Assembly (NCBI GenBank): GCA_905214425.1
Contig: CAJMLY010000003.1
Location: 62,001-126,000, forward strand
From: an uncultured bacterium
GTDB taxonomy: Bacteria > Actinomycetota > Coriobacteriia > Coriobacteriales > Coriobacteriaceae
Direction of reading: 5' to 3'
Length of the DNA stretch: 64,000 nucleotides
Positions 17,086 through 25,982 of the stretch are shown one piece after another. The notes below the pieces were generated by a model. It worked only from the letters and a program-made list of their open reading frames with translations, was not told the DNA's origin and made no database searches. Every line of letters starts with the position of its first letter. Within the stretch, counting starts at the first letter, position 1. A program made the translations under genes and the position numbers.

Positions 17086-17215
17086 GGACCTGGCCGGGAG
17101 GCGCGGATTAGTTTTTCGTTCGGTCAGGTCCTGGGCTCGCACGAAGAGCACATTAAGTGCTCTTCGGCTCGTGCGGAATCTACGAAAAACTAATCCGCGT
17201 CTCCCGGCCAGGTCC
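17086..17215. repeat. 130-nt inverted repeat with 34-nt arms
   Basis: Outer arms (17086-17119 and 17182-17215) match over 34 nt with one mismatch, reading GGACCTGGCCGGGAG then CGCGGATTAGTTTTTCGT. A second imperfect pair (CGCACGA...AGAGCAC) sits inside. It lies in the gap between the HAD gene and polA. It carries no coding capacity and no recognised mobile element. Confidence 0.8.
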
Positions 17216-17285
17216 TTGGGTTACTTGCTTGCCGCCTGGATGGCGTCTTGGCGCCTAGATACTTAGCTGAATATATTTAGATGAA

Positions 17286-17320
17286 GGGGGCTCCTTGTTG
17301 GCAAGGAGCCCCCTTCTGCT
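17286..17320. terminator. Terminator between HAD gene and polA
   Basis: 12-bp perfect stem (17286-17297 with 17302-17313) with a 4-nt loop; plus-strand TTCTGCTTTT follows. It probably serves both convergent genes. Confidence 0.8.
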
Positions 17321-17350
17321 TTTGGTTACTTTGGGGTTGTTGGTGCGTCT

Positions 17351-20098
17351 TTATTTGGCGTCGGCCCAGGTTATGCCGGTGCTGGCTTCGGCGATGAGGG
17401 GTACGCGTAGGTCTACGACGTGTTCCATGACGTCTTGGACCATGGCGGTCAGGCGTTCGACTTCGTTGACCGGGCACTCAAAGTCCAGTTCGTCGTGCAC
17501 CTGCAGAATCATATGGGCGGCAAAGCCTTCTTCTTCCAGGCGGCGGCTTACGCGGGCCATGGCGATCTTGATGATGTCGGCGGCGGTGCCCTGCATGGGG
17601 TGGTTCATGGCCGTGCGCTCGCCAAAACCGCGGAGTTGCGGGTTTTTGGCCTTGAGCTCCGGAATATGACGACGGCGGCCGTACATGGTCTCGGCGTAGC
17701 CCGTCTGCTTGGCGCGCGCCACCACGTTGTCGAGGAATGTACGCACGCCCGGGTAGGCCTCGTAGTAGCGGTCGATCATGTCACGCGCCTCGGCCATCGA
17801 GATATGCAGCGACTGTGACAGACCATAGGCCTGCTGGCCGTACACGATGCCAAAGTTCACGGCCTTGGCGCGACTGCGCAGGTCGGTCGTTACCTCGGAC
17901 ACCGGCACACCAAATACGCGCGCCGCCGTCTCGGCATGGAAGTCCTCGCCCTCGTTAAAGGCGCGCACCAAGTGCTCGTCACCCGAGAGATGTGCCAGCA
18001 GACGCAGCTCTATCTGCGAGTAGTCCACCGCCAAAAAGACGCTTCCCTCGCCTGCCGAAAACGCCGTCTTGACGGTACGACCCAGCTCCGAGCGCGTCGG
18101 GATGTTCTGCAGGTTCGGGTCGCTCGAGGACAGACGCCCCGTTGCCGTGATGGTCTGGTTGTACGTGGTGTGCACGCGACCGTCACCACGGCGCAGCGGG
18201 CCCAGCGTATCCAGATAGGTGGACTTGATTTTGGACTTTTCACGCCAATCCAAGATCAGACGCACGATTTCGTGGTCGCGGGCAAGGTCGCTCAACACCT
18301 TGGCGTTGGTCGAATAGTAGCCGCGCTTAGTCTTCTTGAGGCCCTTGGTCGGAAGCCCCATCACATCAAAGAGCACATGCGACAGCTGCATGGGACTGCC
18401 AATATTAAAGGTCTCGTCACCCGCCAGGTCGCGAATGCTGCGCTCGACCTCGGTGATCTGGGTCGCCAGGCCCTCGGACAGATTACGCAGGCGGTCGGGA
18501 TCCACGAGCATGCCCGCGCGCTCCATCTTGGCAAGCACCGGCACGAGCGGCATCTCGATGCCATCGAACACGTTGGCGGCGTTCTCGCGGGCCATGCGGT
18601 CGCGCAGCGGTGCGACCAGCGCCAGCGTCAAGGCCGCCGTGCGAGCGGCGGGCGCCGGAGCGTCCTCACCGGCACCCTCTGCACCGCGCGCCGCAGGCAG
18701 CGCCATCTGCAGATAGGTATCGGCAAGATATGCCTCATCGAACTCGGAGCGATCGGAATCCAGCAGATAGGCAGCGACCACGGTATCGAAGATACGCGTG
18801 GAATCGGCAGCGAGCGGATCCATGAGCTCGGGCTCAGAAGAATCGATGGGCGAAAGCTCGTGCAACAGCACCTTCATATCCGGGCTCGCCACGCGACCCT
18901 CCATAAACAGACGCGCGAGCACGCCAGCAATCACGCCGTGGACGAAGTTGAAGCCCTCAACCTCAGCCGCCGTGCAGCTGTCGCCCTCCTCGAGCGCGAA
19001 GAGGCCCGTGGACGTCGCCAACCACAGCGTACGCATCAGTCCAAAGAGCGCGCCCTCTTCCTTGTCATCGTCCACCACGGCGGCGACCCACTCGCCGGCA
19101 TCAATCGCGCGGGAGACCTCAGCCGCAACGGCACCAAGCGCGTCAGCATCGCCGGCGGCTGCGCGGACCATCGCAGGTATCTCAAACACACTGGAGGCAG
19201 CAGCGCCACCCTCGCCGCCGATCAGCGCCAAGAAACGGTTCTGCATGGCGGTGATACCAAGCGTGCCCAGCGCCGCGGACACTTCGTCGGCAGAAAACGC
19301 CGGGAATGACGTCGCCTCAAAATCGAGATCGACGGGCGCATCGGTGCGAATGGTTGCGACCTTGCGGCTCAGCAGCGCATCGTCGATGTGCGCACGCAGG
19401 TTCTCGCCCATCTTGCCCTTGACCTCGTCGGCATGCGCGATGACCTCGTCCAAGCTACCGTACTGTGCGATGAGTGCGCTCGCCTTTTTGGGGCCGATGC
19501 CCGGTACGCCGGGAATGTTGTCCGACGTATCGCCCTTCAGACCGTAAAAATCGGGCACGAGCGCCGGCGTAATGCCGTGATACAGGTCATCCACGCTCTC
19601 GGGCGTCATGATCGCCACGTCGGACAGGCCCTTGCGGGTCGAGACCACGTTGACATGCTCGGTCACAAGTTGATACATGTCGCGGTCGCCGGTCACCAGC
19701 AGCATGTCGCAGCCGGCCTCCTCACCCAGGCGTGCCATGGTTCCCAGGATATCGTCGCCTTCCCAGCCCTCGGACTGCAGAATCGGCACGTTGAGCGCGG
19801 TGAGCAGCTCCTTAATCATAGGGAACTGCGCATGCAGATCGGGGTCCATGGGCGGGCGCTGCGCCTTATACTGCGGCAGCATCTCCATGCGCACGCGCGG
19901 CTTGCCCTTGTCAAACGCCACGACCACACCGTCGGGATTAAAGGCGTCAATCATCTTGAGAAACATGTTCAAAAAGCCAAAAATCGCGTTGGTGGGACGA
20001 CCGTCCGGCGCGTTCATGGTGGGCGGCACGGCGTGGAAGGCGCGGTGCATGAGCGAGTTGCCGTCGATGACGGCAAAGGTACGGCGCTTGTCAGACAT
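17351..20098 (-). CDS. polA: DNA polymerase I
   Basis: 915 residues in three parts: 5' nuclease (about 1-290, with GWEGDDILGT and VTGDRDMYQL), a degenerate 3'-5' exonuclease-like domain (about 300-490), and the polymerase (about 530-915). The polymerase motifs are intact: motif A DYSQIELR, the O-helix region RSRAKAVNFGIVYG and motif C VHDELDFE. The usual DxE and YxxxD exonuclease motifs are not visible, so proofreading is probably lost, as in several Gram-positive Pol I proteins. It fills gaps in repair and replaces Okazaki primers. Monocistronic. Confidence 0.95.
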   Translation of the reverse strand: MSDKRRTFAVIDGNSLMHRAFHAVPPTMNAPDGRPTNAIFGFLNMFLKMIDAFNPDGVVVAFDKGKPRVRMEMLPQYKAQRPPMDPDLHAQFPMIKELLTALNVPILQSEGWEGDDILGTMARLGEEAGCDMLLVTGDRDMYQLVTEHVNVVSTRKGLSDVAIMTPESVDDLYHGITPALVPDFYGLKGDTSDNIPGVPGIGPKKASALIAQYGSLDEVIAHADEVKGKMGENLRAHIDDALLSRKVATIRTDAPVDLDFEATSFPAFSADEVSAALGTLGITAMQNRFLALIGGEGGAAASSVFEIPAMVRAAAGDADALGAVAAEVSRAIDAGEWVAAVVDDDKEEGALFGLMRTLWLATSTGLFALEEGDSCTAAEVEGFNFVHGVIAGVLARLFMEGRVASPDMKVLLHELSPIDSSEPELMDPLAADSTRIFDTVVAAYLLDSDRSEFDEAYLADTYLQMALPAARGAEGAGEDAPAPAARTAALTLALVAPLRDRMARENAANVFDGIEMPLVPVLAKMERAGMLVDPDRLRNLSEGLATQITEVERSIRDLAGDETFNIGSPMQLSHVLFDVMGLPTKGLKKTKRGYYSTNAKVLSDLARDHEIVRLILDWREKSKIKSTYLDTLGPLRRGDGRVHTTYNQTITATGRLSSSDPNLQNIPTRSELGRTVKTAFSAGEGSVFLAVDYSQIELRLLAHLSGDEHLVRAFNEGEDFHAETAARVFGVPVSEVTTDLRSRAKAVNFGIVYGQQAYGLSQSLHISMAEARDMIDRYYEAYPGVRTFLDNVVARAKQTGYAETMYGRRRHIPELKAKNPQLRGFGERTAMNHPMQGTAADIIKIAMARVSRRLEEEGFAAHMILQVHDELDFECPVNEVERLTAMVQDVMEHVVDLRVPLIAEASTGITWADAK

Positions 20099-20264
20099 AT
20101 TGAATACCTCGCTTTGGGCTGGGCACGGTTTGCTCGCTCCAGTTTACACGCTCCCCGCCCCGCGGCCACCGCACATCAAGCTCCCCCGCCACCGTGAGCC
20201 CGCGCGTGATACGATGGCTCACGACACATCAACCAGCACGATCGATCCGAAAGGAGCCTGCGTC

Positions 20265-21662
20265 ATGGAGCGTCCCTGCGCATGGAAAAAGTACACGCCA
20301 CAGCAAGTCGAGGAGCTCGAGGAGCTTTGCCGCGGCTATAAGCAGTTTTTGAGTGAGAACAAGACCGAGCGCCTGTGCGTCAAGGCCGGCATCAAGATGG
20401 CCGAGGAGGCGGGATACGTCGACCTGGAGACCGTAATCGACGAAGGCCGCGAGCTCAAGGCAGGCGACAAGGTGTACGCCGCTAACCACGGCAAGGACCT
20501 TATGCTCGTCAACCTGGGCACCGCCCCGCTCGAGCAGGGCTTTAACATCCTGGGCGCCCACGTGGACTCGCCGCGCCTGGACCTTAAGCAGAACCCCGCC
20601 TTCGAGGCCGGCGACATGGCCTACCTCGACACGCACTACTATGGCGGCGTCAAGAGCTATCACTGGGTCGCTTCCCCGCTCGCGCTCGTAGGCGTCATCT
20701 GCAAAAAGGACGGCACCACCGTCGACATCAATATCGGCGACAAGGCCGAAGACCCGGTCTTTACCATCTCCGACCTGCTGATTCACCTCTCGAGCGAGCA
20801 GATGTCCAAGCCCGCCAAGGACGCCGTCGACGCCGAGATCCTCGACGTGATCGTGGGCGGCCGCCCCGTCAAGTTCGATGAGGACGACAAGGACGCCCCC
20901 AAGGAGCCCGTCAAGCAAATGTTCCTGGACATCCTCAAGGAGCAGTACGACGTCGAGGAGGAGGACTTCCTCTCCGCCGAAATCGAGGTCGTGCCCGCCG
21001 GCCCCGCCCGCGACATGGGCCTCGACCGCTCCATGATTCTGGGCTATGGCCACGACGACCGCGTCTGCGCCTATCCCTCCATGCTCGCCCAGATCAATGT
21101 GGCCAATGTCGAGCGTACGAGCATCACGCTCATCGTCGACAAGGAGGAGATCGGCTCCGTGGGTGCCACCGGCATGACGAGCCGCTTCTTCGAGAACACC
21201 GTCGCCGAGATCATGACGCTCGCCGGCGAAGACAGCCCGCTGGCCCTGCGCCGCGCGCTCGCCCGCAGCCGCATGCTCTCCTCTGACGTGTCCGCCGGCT
21301 TCGACCCGGGCTATGCCGGCAAGTTCGAGACCAAGAACGCCGCCTTTATGGGTCGCGGCCTGTGCTTTAACAAGTACACGGGCAGCCGCGGCAAGGGCGG
21401 CTCTAACGACGCCGACGCCGAGTACGTGGCCCTCGTCCGCGACATCATGGACGAGGCCGGCGTGGACTTCCAGACCTGCGAGCTCGGCCGCGTCAACGCT
21501 GGTGGCGGCGGCACCATCGCCTACATCATGGCCAAGTACGGTATGAACGTCATCGACTCCGGCGTTGCCGTCCTGTCCATGCACGCCCTGTGGGAGGTCG
21601 CCAACAAGGCCGATATCTACGAGGCCTATCGCGGCTACAAGGCCTTCCTCGAGCGAGCCTAA
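20265..21662 (+). CDS. M18 family aminopeptidase
   Basis: 465 residues. Metal ligands and catalytic residues of family M18 (aspartyl aminopeptidase type) are visible: GAHVDSPRLDLKQNP, DKEEIGSVGATGM with the Glu pair, and the C-terminal SMHALWEVANK histidine. It is a cytosolic zinc peptidase that removes N-terminal residues from peptides. The start at 20265 has AAGGAG 9 nt upstream; an apparently longer frame overlaps polA and is not conserved. Its transcript probably ends at the family-A hairpin at 21676, which is followed by T5. Confidence 0.92.
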   Translation: MERPCAWKKYTPQQVEELEELCRGYKQFLSENKTERLCVKAGIKMAEEAGYVDLETVIDEGRELKAGDKVYAANHGKDLMLVNLGTAPLEQGFNILGAHVDSPRLDLKQNPAFEAGDMAYLDTHYYGGVKSYHWVASPLALVGVICKKDGTTVDINIGDKAEDPVFTISDLLIHLSSEQMSKPAKDAVDAEILDVIVGGRPVKFDEDDKDAPKEPVKQMFLDILKEQYDVEEEDFLSAEIEVVPAGPARDMGLDRSMILGYGHDDRVCAYPSMLAQINVANVERTSITLIVDKEEIGSVGATGMTSRFFENTVAEIMTLAGEDSPLALRRALARSRMLSSDVSAGFDPGYAGKFETKNAAFMGRGLCFNKYTGSRGKGGSNDADAEYVALVRDIMDEAGVDFQTCELGRVNAGGGGTIAYIMAKYGMNVIDSGVAVLSMHALWEVANKADIYEAYRGYKAFLERA

Positions 21663-21675
21663 CCAACCCTTCATC

Positions 21676-21749
21676 AGTTGCGGTGAAATACGGACTAAAC
21701 TGGCCCATAAACGGCCAAAACAGACCGTATTCCACCGCAACTTCCTTTT
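21676..21749 (+). terminator. Family A hairpin copy 2, terminator-like
   Basis: 18-nt arms (21676-21693 with 21725-21742, one G-U) beginning AGTTGCGGTGAAATA; an inner TGGCC/GGCCA stem; then CCTTTTT on the plus strand. It lies only about 20 nt before the yaaA start. Confidence 0.7.
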
Positions 21750-21765
21750 TGGCAGAGGAGAGTCC

Positions 21766-22575
21766 ATGCTGCAGGTCATCATTTCGCCCGCCAAGCAGAT
21801 GCGCGCGGCCCAAGATGCTTTTGAAGTCCTGGGCATCCCACCCTTTGTGCGCGAGACGACTCGCCTCCACCGCGCACTGCTAGATATCGAGCGGAATGAA
21901 GGCAGCGGCGGCCTGCAGGCGCTGTGGAACGTGAGCGACAGGCTGCTTACAGCGTGCCTGGATACGCTTCACGAATTTATGCCCGTCCTGAGCGATGCCG
22001 ACCTCGCCGATCCCGATATCGCGCGTCGAATCTCCCCCGCCGTCATGTCCTATCACGGCATCCAATACCAAAGCATGGCGCCCGAGGTCATGGATGCCGC
22101 ACAGCTCGACTGGCTGCAAAACCATCTCTGGATCCTCTCGGGACTCTACGGATGCGTACGCCCCTTCCATGCCGTTGAACCGTATCGGCTGGAGATGGGC
22201 GCGAAGCTTGTCGTCGACGGTGCCCGAGACCTCTACGCATTTTGGGGCGACAAGCTCGCACGGACTATCGCTCCGGCAGGCTCCAACGCTACGATCGTCA
22301 ACCTCGCCAGCGCGGAATACGCCAAAGCTGTTCTCACCCGCCTCATCACCGATGCCACGGTCGTCACATGTCTCTTTGGCGAAGGCATCCGCAACGGCAA
22401 ACCCATCCAGCGCTCGACCGCCAGCAAAAAGGCGCGCGGCTCCATGGTGCGCTGGATGGCAGAAAACAAGCTCGAGGATGTAAGTGGGCTCACCGCGTTC
22501 GACGTTGGTTATCGTCACTTTCCCGAGCTTTCAAATAAAAGCACTTTGGTCTTCCTGAACGAACAGGCCTTGTAG
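21766..22575 (+). CDS. yaaA: YaaA family peroxide stress protein
   Basis: 269 residues. The N-terminal ISPAKQM motif, SYHGIQYQSM and GLYGCVRPFHAVEPYRLEMG are all hallmark blocks of the YaaA (DUF328) family. E. coli YaaA limits free iron and DNA damage during peroxide stress by a mechanism that is not settled. The start at 21766 is preceded by GAGGAG. It ends about 40 nt from the convergent NusG-II gene. Confidence 0.92.
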   Translation: MLQVIISPAKQMRAAQDAFEVLGIPPFVRETTRLHRALLDIERNEGSGGLQALWNVSDRLLTACLDTLHEFMPVLSDADLADPDIARRISPAVMSYHGIQYQSMAPEVMDAAQLDWLQNHLWILSGLYGCVRPFHAVEPYRLEMGAKLVVDGARDLYAFWGDKLARTIAPAGSNATIVNLASAEYAKAVLTRLITDATVVTCLFGEGIRNGKPIQRSTASKKARGSMVRWMAENKLEDVSGLTAFDVGYRHFPELSNKSTLVFLNEQAL

Positions 22576-22615
22576 GACCATCGCTACTTTTGAATGTGCT
22601 GCCTAGGCACGGCGT

Positions 22616-23131
22616 CTATTCCGCCAGACCGTCGGCTTTGGCAATTTCATTTATCGAGCCGTCCTGATAGGTAATCTTGACATGCTCCACCTCGGACACC
22701 TTGACGCCCGACGGAGGCTCCAGGCGCCATTCGGTCAGGGCAATATCCATCGTCGTGGGCTCATCCCCTTGTTCTTTGAGCTCGACCGACAGCGTCTTAA
22801 GCGACGCATCAAACGTCACGCGTTCGATTTCTTCGCCCGGAATAGACCCGCCGCTCAGCTGCAGCTGCACAAACTCGTCGCACGGATACCAATAGTCGCC
22901 GGGTGCGGCAACCGTGTTGCCACCAGAAACTTTCATGGTCATAATCGGCAGGCCCTCGTCGGCTTCAAACTCCCAGGCGGCGCCGCCACGACCGCCGAAC
23001 GTCCAAATACAAAAGGCAATCACCAGCACGGCAAGCACCGCAAAACCAATCGCGACCAACCCATGGTGCGCACGGCTTTCCTCGGCCGATACATCCCATT
23101 GCGTCTCTCGATATAGATGCTTGTCTTCCAT
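22616..23131 (-). CDS. Membrane-anchored NusG domain II-like protein
   Basis: 171 residues with a short cytoplasmic N-terminus, one transmembrane helix (about residues 25-45, GLVAIGFAVLAVLVIAFCIW) and an extracellular part. The C-terminal EVEHVKITYQDGSINEIAKADG resembles the NusG domain II/DUF1312-type fold. Function unknown. The start at 23131 has GGGGAGG upstream. The frame stays open further upstream across thiC, but that is accidental. It diverges from the thiC riboswitch. Confidence 0.65.
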   Translation of the reverse strand: MEDKHLYRETQWDVSAEESRAHHGLVAIGFAVLAVLVIAFCIWTFGGRGGAAWEFEADEGLPIMTMKVSGGNTVAAPGDYWYPCDEFVQLQLSGGSIPGEEIERVTFDASLKTLSVELKEQGDEPTTMDIALTEWRLEPPSGVKVSEVEHVKITYQDGSINEIAKADGLAE

Positions 23132-23202
23132 GTACGCCTCCCCACAGGCACGCTCGTTAGGCCAATCGTACCCATTCGAGCTATACTTGAGCCCATTACA
23201 TA

Positions 23203-23296
23203 AACGGGGAGCTTGCAGGAAAAGACGGCAGGCTGAGACTGGGCGCGCCCGCCCTGACCCGCAAACCTGATATGGGTAATGCCAACGAAGGGAGCC
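23203..23296 (+). promoter_or_regulatory. TPP riboswitch (thi box) of thiC
   Basis: All core TPP-aptamer blocks appear in order: ACGGGGAGC, GGCTGAGA, CCCTGACCCG, AACCTGAT and GGGTAATGCCAACGAAGGGAG. It ends about 6 nt before the thiC ATG, and its last stem contains the AAGGGAG ribosome site. That implies control of translation initiation by thiamine pyrophosphate. Confidence 0.95.
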
Positions 23297-23302
23297 GTGC
23301 CA

Positions 23303-24637
23303 ATGAGCACACAGACCGAGCCCAAGCTCGTCACGCAAATCGACTTCGCCCGCGCCGGGCAGATCACACCGCAGATGAAGGAGGTCGCCGAGCGCGAGCA
23401 TCGCGACCCCGAGTACATCCGCGAGCGCGTGGCCGACGGCCGCATCGCCATTCCCGCCAACATCGTACACATCAAAAAGGGCATGCGCGCCTTTGGTGTC
23501 GGCGAGGGCCTGTCCACCAAGGTCAACGTCAACCTGGGCATCTCGGGCGACAAGGCCGATGCCGCCGAGGAATGGAAGAAGGTCAAGATTGCCGAGGATT
23601 TTGGCGCCGACGCCATCATGGACCTCTCCAACTCGGGCAAGACGCGCCAGTTCCGCCAGCAGCTCATCGACGAGACGCCGCTTATGGTGGGCACCGTCCC
23701 CATGTACGACGCCATCGGCTACATGGAAAAGCCGCTGGTCAAGCTCACCAAGGACGACCTGCTCGAGGTCGTTCGCGCGCACGCCGAGGACGGCGTGGAC
23801 TTCATGACCATCCACTGCGGCATCAACAAGTCGGTCATCAAGACCTTTAAGGAGACCGGCCGTCTCATGAACATCGTCAGCCGCGGCGGCTCGCTGCTGT
23901 TTGGCTGGATGGAGGTCACCGGCAACGAAAACCCGTTCTACGAGTACTTTGACGAGGTGCTCGAGATTTGCCACGAGTACGACGTGACGATTTCGCTCGG
24001 CGACTCCTGCCGCCCGGGCTGCCTCTACGACTCCAACGACGCCACCGAGACCGCCGAGATGATCGAGCTGGGCAAGCTGTGCAAGCGCGCCTGGGCCGCC
24101 GGCGTCCAGGTCATGGTCGAGGGCCCGGGCCACATGGCGCTCGACGAGATCGCCGCCAACATGAAACTGCAGAAGCGCCTGTGCCACAACGCCCCGTTCT
24201 ATGTGCTCGGGCCACTGGTGACCGATATCGGCGTGGGCTACGACCACATCACCGCCGCCATCGGTGGCGCTATCTCCGCGAGCTCCGGCGCCGACTTCCT
24301 GTGCTACGTGACGCCGGCCGAGCACCTATGCCTGCCTAACGCCCAGGATGTGCTCGACGGCCTCATGGCCACCAAGATTGCCGCACACGCCGCCGACATC
24401 GCCAAGAAGGTGCCGCACGCCCGCGACATGGACGACAAGATGGGCCAGGCACGCCGCAAGCTCGACTGGGACGCCATGTGGAAGTGCGCGCTCGACCCGG
24501 TCACCGGCAAGAAGCGCTACGAGGAGTCCCCCGCCGCCACCGAAGGCACTTGCACCATGTGTGGCAAGATGTGCGCCGTCCGCACCGTCAACAAGGTGTT
24601 CGAAGGCACGACGATCGACCTCGGCATGGAAGACTAG
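23303..24637 (+). CDS. thiC: Phosphomethylpyrimidine synthase
   Basis: 444 residues, the short ThiC form. It is a radical-SAM-type enzyme that turns aminoimidazole ribotide into HMP phosphate for thiamine. Visible blocks include SNSGKTRQFR, MVEGPGHMALDEI and the C-terminal cluster motif CTMCGKMC. Cysteine spacing there is CX2CX3C, one residue shorter than the CX2CX4C of E. coli ThiC. The start at 23303 lies just past the TPP riboswitch. thiD follows after 182 nt. Confidence 0.95.
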   Translation: MSTQTEPKLVTQIDFARAGQITPQMKEVAEREHRDPEYIRERVADGRIAIPANIVHIKKGMRAFGVGEGLSTKVNVNLGISGDKADAAEEWKKVKIAEDFGADAIMDLSNSGKTRQFRQQLIDETPLMVGTVPMYDAIGYMEKPLVKLTKDDLLEVVRAHAEDGVDFMTIHCGINKSVIKTFKETGRLMNIVSRGGSLLFGWMEVTGNENPFYEYFDEVLEICHEYDVTISLGDSCRPGCLYDSNDATETAEMIELGKLCKRAWAAGVQVMVEGPGHMALDEIAANMKLQKRLCHNAPFYVLGPLVTDIGVGYDHITAAIGGAISASSGADFLCYVTPAEHLCLPNAQDVLDGLMATKIAAHAADIAKKVPHARDMDDKMGQARRKLDWDAMWKCALDPVTGKKRYEESPAATEGTCTMCGKMCAVRTVNKVFEGTTIDLGMED

Positions 24638-24767
24638 CCTTATCGCCGCGATCGCCTATAGGCTCGCCGCAGCACCTGCCAATTGTTAACTTGTGAACAT
24701 TTGCCTGCATTTGCGTAAAAATTGCATCTCGCGCCCGGGTTCGGCATATCGCCGGCCTGGGCATCTT

Positions 24768-24773
24768 TATAAT
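24768..24773 (+). promoter_or_regulatory. -10 element upstream of thiD
   Basis: Perfect TATAAT about 47 nt before the thiD start, without a good -35. It suggests thiD can be transcribed separately from riboswitch-controlled thiC. Confidence 0.4.
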
Positions 24774-24819
24774 GCGGGGTAAAAGACCCATTTGATTCCG
24801 ACCGAACAAGGGAGCGAAC

Positions 24820-25650
24820 ATGGATCGTAGTAAGGTACCTGCCGTCCTGTCCATCGCGGGATCCGATTCCAGCGGTGGCGCCGGCATTCAGGCCGACATC
24901 AAGACCATCACGGCGCACCGCCTGTATGCCGAGACGGCCATCACCGCCATCACAGCGCAAAACACACTGGGCGTTACCGCCGTACAGGATATCTCGCCAG
25001 ATATCGTAGCCGCGCAAATTGACGCCGTTTTTGACGATATCCGCCCGAGCGCCGTCAAGATCGGCATGGTTTCGTCCACCGAGATTATCGAAGTTATCGC
25101 CGACCGCCTGAGCGCCTGGGACGCACAAAATATCGTCGTCGACCCCGTCATGGTCGCCACCTCGGGCGCTCGTCTGATCGCAAAGGACGCCGCCGAAGCG
25201 CTTACACGCCGCCTGTTCCCGCTAGCGACGGTTATCACGCCCAATATTCCCGAGGCCATGGCCCTGCTCGACTACGAGGTCGATTCCGAGCGCACACAGC
25301 AAAATGCCGCCATGCTCCTCACCCGCCGCTTTGGATGCGCGTCCCTCGTTAAGGGCGGGCATTTTGTCAACGAGGCCAACGATGTACTGGCCGAACCCGC
25401 GCCACTCGATGACGAGGGCAACCATCTGGGAGATCCACTCACCACGTGGTTCCGCCACAAGCGCATCGAGACCGACAACACACACGGCACCGGCTGCACG
25501 CTCTCGTCCGCCATCGCCTGCGCGCTGGCTCAGGGCATGGATCTTGCCGACGCCGTCAACGCCGGCAAGGCCTACCTAACCGGCGCTCTCGCCGCCGGCC
25601 TGAACATGGGCAAAGGCTCCGGCCCCGTCAACCACATGTGGCAGTATTAA
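24820..25650 (+). CDS. thiD: Hydroxymethylpyrimidine/phosphomethylpyrimidine kinase
   Basis: 276 residues of the ribokinase-like ThiD family. It phosphorylates HMP and HMP-P to HMP-PP for thiamine synthesis. Substrate-binding SIAGSDSSGGAGIQADIKT at the N-terminus and the anion-hole/catalytic motif THGTGCTLSSAIA near the C-terminus are present. It follows thiC and acts directly on ThiC's product. GGGAG precedes the ATG. The family is well known for HMP; no fused ThiE domain is present. Confidence 0.95.
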   Translation: MDRSKVPAVLSIAGSDSSGGAGIQADIKTITAHRLYAETAITAITAQNTLGVTAVQDISPDIVAAQIDAVFDDIRPSAVKIGMVSSTEIIEVIADRLSAWDAQNIVVDPVMVATSGARLIAKDAAEALTRRLFPLATVITPNIPEAMALLDYEVDSERTQQNAAMLLTRRFGCASLVKGGHFVNEANDVLAEPAPLDDEGNHLGDPLTTWFRHKRIETDNTHGTGCTLSSAIACALAQGMDLADAVNAGKAYLTGALAAGLNMGKGSGPVNHMWQY

Positions 25651-25664
25651 GATTCGCAGTCCAA

Positions 25665-25701
25665 AACCACCGCAAAGGGGACAGGCACCCTTGCGGTGGT
25701 T
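25665..25701. terminator. Hairpin downstream of thiD
   Basis: 11-bp perfect stem (25665-25675 with 25691-25701, AACCACCGCAA) around an AGGGG/CCCT core. There is no T-run. Confidence 0.5.
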
Positions 25702-25711
25702 CCCACAAACA

Positions 25712-25927
25712 TCTCGATCTGTAACAGTTAGAGTCCATTTTTCGGCCCACCTGTTACAAATCGAGACATTCAAATTCCGCTGAAACGAAAATCTCAATCT
25801 GTAACAGCAACTCGGCGAAATCGACCCTAGATGTTACAGATCGAGACAAACGACCGATATCGACCTAAATAATCTTAATCTGTAACATCTAGCCCGTTTT
25901 CGGCCTTACAACTGTTACAGATCAAAG
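25712..25927. repeat. Six 15-nt sites, alternating orientation, 40-nt period
   Basis: Sites at 25712, 25752, 25792, 25832, 25873 and 25913; steps 40, 40, 40, 41, 40. Odd sites read TCTCGATCTGTAACA with one to two changes; even sites are its reverse complement. The six 15-mers are separated by 25-26-nt segments. It can also be read as three tandem hairpins. Loops 1 and 3 resemble each other, and the reverse complement of loop 2 resembles both. It lies between convergent thiD and the SGNH hydrolase gene and carries no coding capacity. Confidence 0.85.
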
Positions 25928-25982
25928 CAAACCAACGAAACAAGCCGTCGCAAGGGGAACTTCTGTACTGCTTTGGGTCGCG

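Noticed and set aside
23132..24325. Upstream extension of the NusG-II gene across thiC
   Set aside because: The open frame is simply the antisense of thiC; the start at 23131 has a good ribosome site and the membrane protein is complete from there.
25712..25927. Possible CRISPR array
   Set aside because: Repeats are only 15 nt, alternate in direction and vary; spacers are related to each other; no cas genes nearby.
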